Source: an uncultured Clostridia bacterium | GTDB lineage: Bacteria; Bacillota; Clostridia; Christensenellales; UBA1750 | Assembly (NCBI GenBank): GCA_947625765.1 | Contig: CANQPP010000011.1 | Coordinates: forward strand, 1-55,371 | Direction of reading: 5' to 3' | DNA length: 55,371 nt | Shown here: one piece after another, positions 50,690 to 55,371 of the stretch | Numbering within the stretch: position 1 is the stretch's first letter | Layout: the number at the start of each line of letters is the position of its first letter | Made by a program: the position numbers and the translations under genes | The notes under the pieces: generated by a model | Seen by the model: only the letters and a program-made list of their open reading frames with translations | What the model was told of the DNA's origin: nothing | Database searches by the model: none

Positions 50690-52273
50690 TCATTTATTAT
50701 ATCGTCCCATGCCTGTTTTTTTATAAAGTCCATAATGGAAGCGGTATTTGACTCCTTTTCCAACTGGAATCTCTGGGGCAATGTTGGAGAGACTTTTTTC
50801 CCTATATGAAAAATGAAAGTATCCACTTTTAGTTTCTATCGCTGCTATTACATTACTATCATATAACAACTGCAAAAAAGACTTTAAATCATCTGCAAAT
50901 TTGGGTATTTCTGTAGCGTTGTCATAAATGTAATCAACAAACTGGTTATATGCAGATATGTAATCGCTATATGTAAATTCGGGACTGTCAAAGTAGTCAA
51001 AAAATTTTTTAAAATGCCGATAGTCATCTTCAGAATAATAAAAAGAAAGTTGATCCTTTAATGAACTTAAAAAGTATTCTGAATAATCATTCTGAAATTT
51101 ATCGCTATTATACACGTCATAAGAAAAAGTGTAGTTATCACCCAGCCCTCGATCAATCATGATTTCTTGAATCAATTTGAGAATTCGTTGAATATCTCTT
51201 GGCCTGCTAAGCGATATTTTTAGGAATTCCATGAAGGCGGTGTCGTTCTCTCGTTGTTCAGGATTGGAAGATTGCAATTTCCAATCAAAATACCATTCCC
51301 AGATATTATCATTTCCTTTTTCGTCTTGACTAAAGGCCAGGAGTTTTTTTCCCATCGTAAAAAGATTTGATGTTGGGTAGTCAGTATACGTTGTCCTCCA
51401 ATCAAGATAAACTGAATTATCAGCCAATTTATTGGTTGCATTTTGAAGGTTTAATGAAATAAAGATATCAGGACGCAATAGTAGTACAACTTTCAGTCGA
51501 CCTTTGGAATCTCGGACATTAGCAAACAGTTCAGTATTTAAAGTCCAACTCGCATTTGCAAGGCCTCTGATGCAATCAAGGTACTCATTATAGGGAAAAT
51601 CGTTTGGACGGACATCAATACCATCAATATAGAGAGTAATATTCTTTTTTAGTTTTAAACTGCCGAGGCATTCTGAAAACTTGGTGCAAATGTAGAACAA
51701 ATTCATCTGCAATCTCTGCTCGCTGAATTCCACAGAATTGCCCTTTTGCCCGCCTGCTTCGAGGTGGTCAAAAATCAACTTGGCGGCTAATTCACTTTGA
51801 TCAACTATTTTCATTGCATTGACTATTTCTGGAGAAAAAGCAGAATTGTAATAATCGTCAATGGCTTCTATTAATTCTGGTAAAATACTCTTAGTGAACA
51901 TGGAAATGACTTTATCGTTCTCTGTAACACTTTTCGCTAGAAGAAGCAAAAGTATGGTTTTCCATATATCAGAGTAGCCACTTATGTCAATTCTCCCACG
52001 TTTTTTCAATTCGTGAAATTTTTCATAATCGGTTCCACTAATGTACTTAAGGATTGATTTATTACCCTCATACTCATTGTTGCTTAAATAAGCGGCATAG
52101 GCTGTCTTGCCTGTGCCTTTTTCTCCGATAAGATAGTATATGCTATCATTTAGAAGCTTTGTTAGATATGAATTCTTAACAAACACTTCTGAAAGCATCT
52201 GCTTGTTGCCTCTTTGGGTATAGTTCTGAGCGTCAGAAAAGCCCAAATTGAGCTTGACGATTGGTTCCTGCAT
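50690..52273 (-). CDS. P-loop ATPase resembling the Sll1717 family, embedded in the type I operon
   Basis: A 527-residue protein, strongly AT-rich. The N-terminal region SDAQNYTQRGN...VFVKNSYLTKLL leads to Walker A GEKGTGKT (50-57), and a Walker B-like ITLYIDGID lies at 212-220 with a following RP. The pattern of a short N-terminus, FV-x2-SYL and IGEKGTGKT is like the P-loop ATPase Sll1717 family, which I remember from defence islands; remaining parts are helical with no further domain recognised. The ATG at 52273 has GGAGG upstream, inside the end of hsdS. It lies between hsdS and hsdR, so it was inserted into, or evolved as part of, the restriction operon. Confidence 0.65.
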   Translation of the reverse strand: MQEPIVKLNLGFSDAQNYTQRGNKQMLSEVFVKNSYLTKLLNDSIYYLIGEKGTGKTAYAAYLSNNEYEGNKSILKYISGTDYEKFHELKKRGRIDISGYSDIWKTILLLLLAKSVTENDKVISMFTKSILPELIEAIDDYYNSAFSPEIVNAMKIVDQSELAAKLIFDHLEAGGQKGNSVEFSEQRLQMNLFYICTKFSECLGSLKLKKNITLYIDGIDVRPNDFPYNEYLDCIRGLANASWTLNTELFANVRDSKGRLKVVLLLRPDIFISLNLQNATNKLADNSVYLDWRTTYTDYPTSNLFTMGKKLLAFSQDEKGNDNIWEWYFDWKLQSSNPEQRENDTAFMEFLKISLSRPRDIQRILKLIQEIMIDRGLGDNYTFSYDVYNSDKFQNDYSEYFLSSLKDQLSFYYSEDDYRHFKKFFDYFDSPEFTYSDYISAYNQFVDYIYDNATEIPKFADDLKSFLQLLYDSNVIAAIETKSGYFHFSYREKSLSNIAPEIPVGKGVKYRFHYGLYKKTGMGRYNK

Positions 52274-52276
52274 ATT

Positions 52277-53548
52277 TCATACCTCCACTTCCCCGCGCAA
52301 CAGCTTTGGCAGTAGACGGTCTCGGGCTTGCGCGGCTTTTATGATACTTCTTGAATGTGCGATGATTGAAGAATACAGAACTTCCGCTATTGCGTTATAC
52401 CGATTTAGTAATGCGGTACTAGGTAAAAAGACTTCTACTTGTTCAAGAAAATCTTTCCAACGGTAATTTACGATACTACTTGCGCTTCGTTTATCAAATT
52501 CAGCTGTCTTTCCGCTTAGTCGCATGTATTGAAATGTATCATATAAATATTGCGACAATTCTTGATAACGAGCCCTCACCAACTTGCAAAAGCTTGCACA
52601 CATAACTGCGCCGCCGAAATCGTCAAGAATCGGTTGACGTATTAATGCTGTCCGCGCTACCCCTTCCGTTTTGCTTCCTCCTGAAACCTCAAAGACGATA
52701 TCTCCATCAAGGAGAATTCTGCCATTTAAATTATTTTTCGCGTGATAACGATAAGGAATATCGAAAGTGTTACCATGCGTCAGCCCGTATAGGTCTGTGC
52801 CACGAATAACAAAAGCTGGGTTATCATATTTGTCGGTTGCTTGGTCATTTCCCCAGCCTCCACCGATTTCATAACTAATAATATCACTTAAATGAACTCT
52901 TGTCCATCCCTCCGGCACACCATCTACTACTGGGGTGTTTTCGTATCCCGGAAAGTGGAGGTCTACGAACCATTCTTTATATACCCGCTGCGCGGCTTCT
53001 TCAAGCAGCTTGATTTGTTTTTGGTTGTTTTCAATCAGGTCATCATAGGCAGAAAGGATATCAATAATTTTAGCTTGAATTGACCTGGGTGGCAATGGTA
53101 TTTCTATATTTTTCAATGCGGCGATAGTAAGCGCCTTTTGCGACGAACCGATCGTTGTGTTATTTAGGACTCCTTGACCTTCATTTGATATTATCCAATA
53201 AAAGAGAAATTTCGAGAGTAAAAAATCGCTAAAGCTACGAAACCAAGTGAGGTTTCCATCTTTAAAGTAGAAATAATCGTCTCTCTTTACAATATACGGT
53301 ACTCCGATGGTTCCAACTGAAGTAAGTAACAAATCTCCTTTTTGCGGCACGCCGAATTTTCCATTAATCTCATCGTACTTTTCCTGACTTATATACAAAG
53401 GTTCACTTATTGGCATTCCCTGACTTTTCTCAATAATTTCTTTTGACCGATAAAATGGGACGCCGCTATCAACATATTCAGAATAGAAAATACGCTTACT
53501 AGAAGTGATTTCACAGTATTCACCCAGCTTGACATTTTCCCACTTCAT
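52277..53548 (-). CDS. hsdS: Type I restriction enzyme specificity subunit (HsdS)
   Basis: A 423-residue specificity subunit with two target-recognition domains (about 1-190 and 220-395). The conserved regions are helical: PPRSIQAKIIDILSAYDDLIENNQ in the centre (here PPRSIQAKI and DILSAYDDLIENNQ) and a C-terminal copy LLNRYNAIAEVLYSSI. These helices join HsdM. The ATG at 53548 overlaps the stop of the upstream hsdM remnant by four bases, so translation was coupled. The recognition domains are AT-richer than hsdM, as expected for a shuffled specificity gene. The recognised DNA sequence cannot be predicted. Confidence 0.92.
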   Translation of the reverse strand: MKWENVKLGEYCEITSSKRIFYSEYVDSGVPFYRSKEIIEKSQGMPISEPLYISQEKYDEINGKFGVPQKGDLLLTSVGTIGVPYIVKRDDYFYFKDGNLTWFRSFSDFLLSKFLFYWIISNEGQGVLNNTTIGSSQKALTIAALKNIEIPLPPRSIQAKIIDILSAYDDLIENNQKQIKLLEEAAQRVYKEWFVDLHFPGYENTPVVDGVPEGWTRVHLSDIISYEIGGGWGNDQATDKYDNPAFVIRGTDLYGLTHGNTFDIPYRYHAKNNLNGRILLDGDIVFEVSGGSKTEGVARTALIRQPILDDFGGAVMCASFCKLVRARYQELSQYLYDTFQYMRLSGKTAEFDKRSASSIVNYRWKDFLEQVEVFLPSTALLNRYNAIAEVLYSSIIAHSRSIIKAAQARDRLLPKLLRGEVEV

Positions 53549-54786
53549 AACCCCATCTCCTTCAAATTCCTCGAGATGGTCTCCATCAGACCGTTGGACT
53601 CCGCCTGCAATTCTAGCAGTTCCCGGTGGATCTCCGCCATGCGCTGGGCGAAGTCCACGCCGTCGTCCACCGTCGGCGCAATGCCCACATAGGCGCCCGG
53701 GGTCAGGGAACCGCCCTTTTCCTCCAGGATCGTCCGCCGTGTGGCGACAGAGCACAGACCCGGGATGTTCCGATACTCGCCTTCGCCGAACTTCTCATAG
53801 AGCCAGACCGCCTCTTTTGCCACGGTCAGCCGTTCTTCCAGCGCGGCGATCTCCTCGTCGAACCGTGCCTGCACCGCCTTTTTCTCTCGGCGCTGGGCCT
53901 GCTCCACGGCTTCCTTTGCCTCGGCCTGCTTTGCCTGTATGTCCGCCTGGGCCTGCGCCTGGATCTCCGCAAAGGGCAGGCCGCTCTTTAGCTCTGCCCG
54001 GTAGGCGTCCAGCAAGGCGCGGTATTTATCCGTTTCGCCCCTGTACAGCCACACGATGGCGTTCAGGTTCTTGAGCTGCCACTCCGTCCACTCGTTCAGC
54101 GTGCGGTCCACCACGGTGTAGTAGTTCCGGGCATCGATGAACAGCACCTTGTCCCGCAGCGCCTCCGGCTTTCCCTTGTCGAAGAACCAGAGGGAGCAGG
54201 GGAGGCTCTTGGTGTAGAAGAAGTTGTTGCCGACGCTGACGATCACGTCCACGTGGCCGGTGCGGACCAGGCTCTCCCGGATGTCCTTGTCCTTGCCCTG
54301 GCTGTCCGTGGCGGAGGAGGCCATGACGAACCCCGCGCGGCCGTGCTCGTTCAGATAGGCGTAGAAGTAGGAGATCCAGAGATAGTTGGCGTTCCCGACC
54401 TCCTTGTTCTTGTTCACGCTGGGCAGGCCGAAGGGCAGCCGCCCCGCCGCGCTGGCGGATTCCGCCTTGACCTTGTCCACATTAAAGGGTGGATTCGCCA
54501 TCACATAGTCGCAGCAGCCCACCAGGTTGTGGGCGTCGTGGTAGAAGGTGTTGGCCTCGTCGCCGGACTTGATCACGCCCGTCAGCCCGTGGACGGCGAT
54601 GTTCATCATGCACAGCTTGGCGTTGTACTCCACCTTCTCGTGGCCGTAGAACGTCATGGCGTTGTTGGCGACCATCCCGGCCGCGTTGACGAAGTCGCCG
54701 GTCTGGACGAACATACCGCCGCTGCCGCACGCGGGATCTATAAAGACGCTGTCTTTGATACAAACAGAAAAAGCCTTCTCCGGCAT
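53545..54786 (-). pseudogene. hsdM: Type I methyltransferase subunit (HsdM), N-terminal domain missing
   Basis: The open frame gives 413 residues and starts inside the catalytic domain. SAM-binding motif I is DPACGSGG (17-24) and motif IV is NPPF (98-101). A charged coiled-coil (about 275-340) and a C-terminal tail follow as in complete HsdM. Typical HsdM proteins have about 150 or more residues before motif I, including the N-terminal helical domain that reads methylation state; none of it is present upstream. The bases before 54740 belong to an unrelated terminator region. The first ATG (54786) has no clear ribosome-binding site. It is therefore called a 5'-deleted gene, though the remaining frame is intact. 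Confidence 0.75.
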
Positions 54787-54811
54787 TTAAGTGCTGAAAA
54801 AGGCTTGAAAT

Positions 54812-54864
54812 AAAGGGCTTTCGAGGTTCCGCTGTGTTTTGCAGCAGAGCTTCGGAAGCCCTTT
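54812..54864 (-). terminator. Terminator of mcrC
   Basis: A 23-base imperfect stem (54812-54834 with 54842-54864; 18-19 pairs plus G-U wobble) and a seven-base loop. On the minus strand it is followed by a T-rich run. It lies between the mcrC stop and the truncated hsdM frame. Confidence 0.6.
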
Positions 54865-54936
54865 TTCTGTTTATTCGATTGTCGCTGGCCGATTCTGTGG
54901 CTTTTTGAACTTACCCCTCAAAATCGGGTGCTGGAG

Positions 54937-54972
54937 GAATAATTAAAAAGTGTAGAATAATTAAAAAGTTTA
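54937..54972. repeat. 18-base tandem repeat at the mcrC stop codon
   Basis: Two adjacent AT-rich 18-base copies that differ at one base (54937-54954 and 54955-54972). The second copy includes the mcrC stop codon. Confidence 0.8.
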
Positions 54973-55371
54973 GTTCAAAAAATGATCAGCTACTATAGCA
55001 TTCAGTTGAGCAGCAATCTCCGAGAAATCCCGGTTCAAATTAAGCGTCTTTACGCTGATCTTGTTACCGCTCATCTGGTAGCTGTTATCTGGCTGGATAG
55101 ACTCGTCCGTTGCGGCATAAAGGAGCATGCCAGAAACCTTGTGTGGCTGGTCCCCGAACTCCATATCCTTATTCTTGACGTAAGTAAAAATCTGATACAG
55201 ATTTCCGGAATGGAGCGTATGGACGTCGTACTGAGTCTGCGTGGTATGCGTATAATACTTGGCGTCAATGATAAGCACCTCATTACCTCTGGTGAGCATA
55301 ATGTCGCTCTGCATAACCGGTAGCATAGTCCCGATACCATCATCCAAGGCCCACGGGATCTGCGAGGCCGT
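54970..55371 (-). CDS. mcrC: McrC, C-terminal part (McrBC restriction system)
   Basis: The frame is open to the right end of the window, giving the last 133 residues. The peptide contains SQIPWALDDGIGTMLPVMQSD, read here as SQIPWALDDG and MLPVMQSD, then IIDAKYY and SGNLYQIFTYVKN. These are the PD-(D/E)xK nuclease motifs of McrC (Asp in QSDIML; Asp and Lys in IDAKYY). McrC is the nuclease of McrBC, which cuts DNA with modified cytosines when driven by the GTPase McrB. mcrB would lie beyond the window, on the upstream side. Partial because of the window end. Confidence 0.85.
   Translation of the reverse strand, partial: TASQIPWALDDGIGTMLPVMQSDIMLTRGNEVLIIDAKYYTHTTQTQYDVHTLHSGNLYQIFTYVKNKDMEFGDQPHKVSGMLLYAATDESIQPDNSYQMSGNKISVKTLNLNRDFSEIAAQLNAIVADHFLN

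Noticed and set aside
50641-50826. Alternative-frame peptide ending right before hsdR
   Set aside because: It looks protein-like and its stop abuts the hsdR start, so a frameshift in the ATPase gene was considered. The ATPase frame itself continues to a natural end (YRFHYGLYKKTG) and needs no frameshift.

Overview
The window looks like the chromosome of an anaerobic, endospore-forming member of the Clostridia with a GC-rich genome. Spore formation is indicated by spoIVA and yunB, and anaerobic life by a four-gene NADH/ferredoxin-type [FeFe] hydrogenase operon. The Firmicutes layout is supported by ruvC-ruvA-ruvB-queA-tgt-yajC and by rpmB / asp23-like / yloV-like / recG. Core genes are strongly GC-rich. 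Several stretches are clearly AT-richer and look acquired: the left edge (1-1226), the nuclease gene at 3826-5292, and the ATPase and hsdS genes of the right-hand defence island. Exact taxonomy cannot be fixed from the sequence alone.

Layout. 1-5300 is accessory: the tail of an MGMT-like gene, a CPBP membrane protease bracketed by two copies of a terminator-bearing repeat, a GH2 beta-mannosidase, and a stand-alone HSDR_N-type nuclease. 5400-16000 holds housekeeping and envelope genes: a THUMP-type RNA methyltransferase, a class A penicillin-binding protein divergent from yunB, a YebC-family protein, a kdgK-like sugar kinase overlapping a HAD phosphatase, a small membrane protein, an MscS channel and a degenerate CapA-like protein. 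16334-21427 is the hydrogenase operon (NuoE-like subunit, orphan HATPase protein, HndB-like ferredoxin, NuoF-like subunit, [FeFe] catalytic subunit). 21585-28066 carries a TIM-barrel protein, a TraX-like protein, Holliday-junction processing (ruvCAB), queuosine tRNA modification (queA, tgt) and yajC. 28255-37678 carries a PQQ-repeat-like protein, a lipoprotein with an operator-like palindrome, spoIVA, rpmB, an Asp23 protein, a DAK2/YloV protein, recG, a PHP-domain protein and a TIGR04086 membrane protein. 37764-47208 carries mixed metabolic genes: YbaK-type deacylase, acetamidase/formamidase, lipoprotein, PfkB kinase, homoserine dehydrogenase, YczE-like membrane protein, radical SAM plus nitroreductase pair, DegV and an XRE regulator.

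47506 to the right end is a defence island, all on the minus strand: an McrC C-terminal half running off the window, a type I methyltransferase gene that has lost its N-terminal domain, hsdS, a P-loop ATPase resembling the Sll1717 family, and a full-length hsdR. The hsdM damage lies exactly where the mcrC terminator ends, which suggests a recombination scar between two restriction systems. The most unusual material is this island, the orphan nuclease at 3826-5292, the terminator repeats around the CPBP gene, the histidine-kinase-like ATPase in the hydrogenase operon, and the CapA-like protein that has lost most expected metal ligands.

Many genes have readable sigma-A-type promoters with 17-18 base spacers. 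yunB and spoIVA instead share a sigma-E-like arrangement. No tRNA or rRNA gene, CRISPR array or insertion sequence was recognised.
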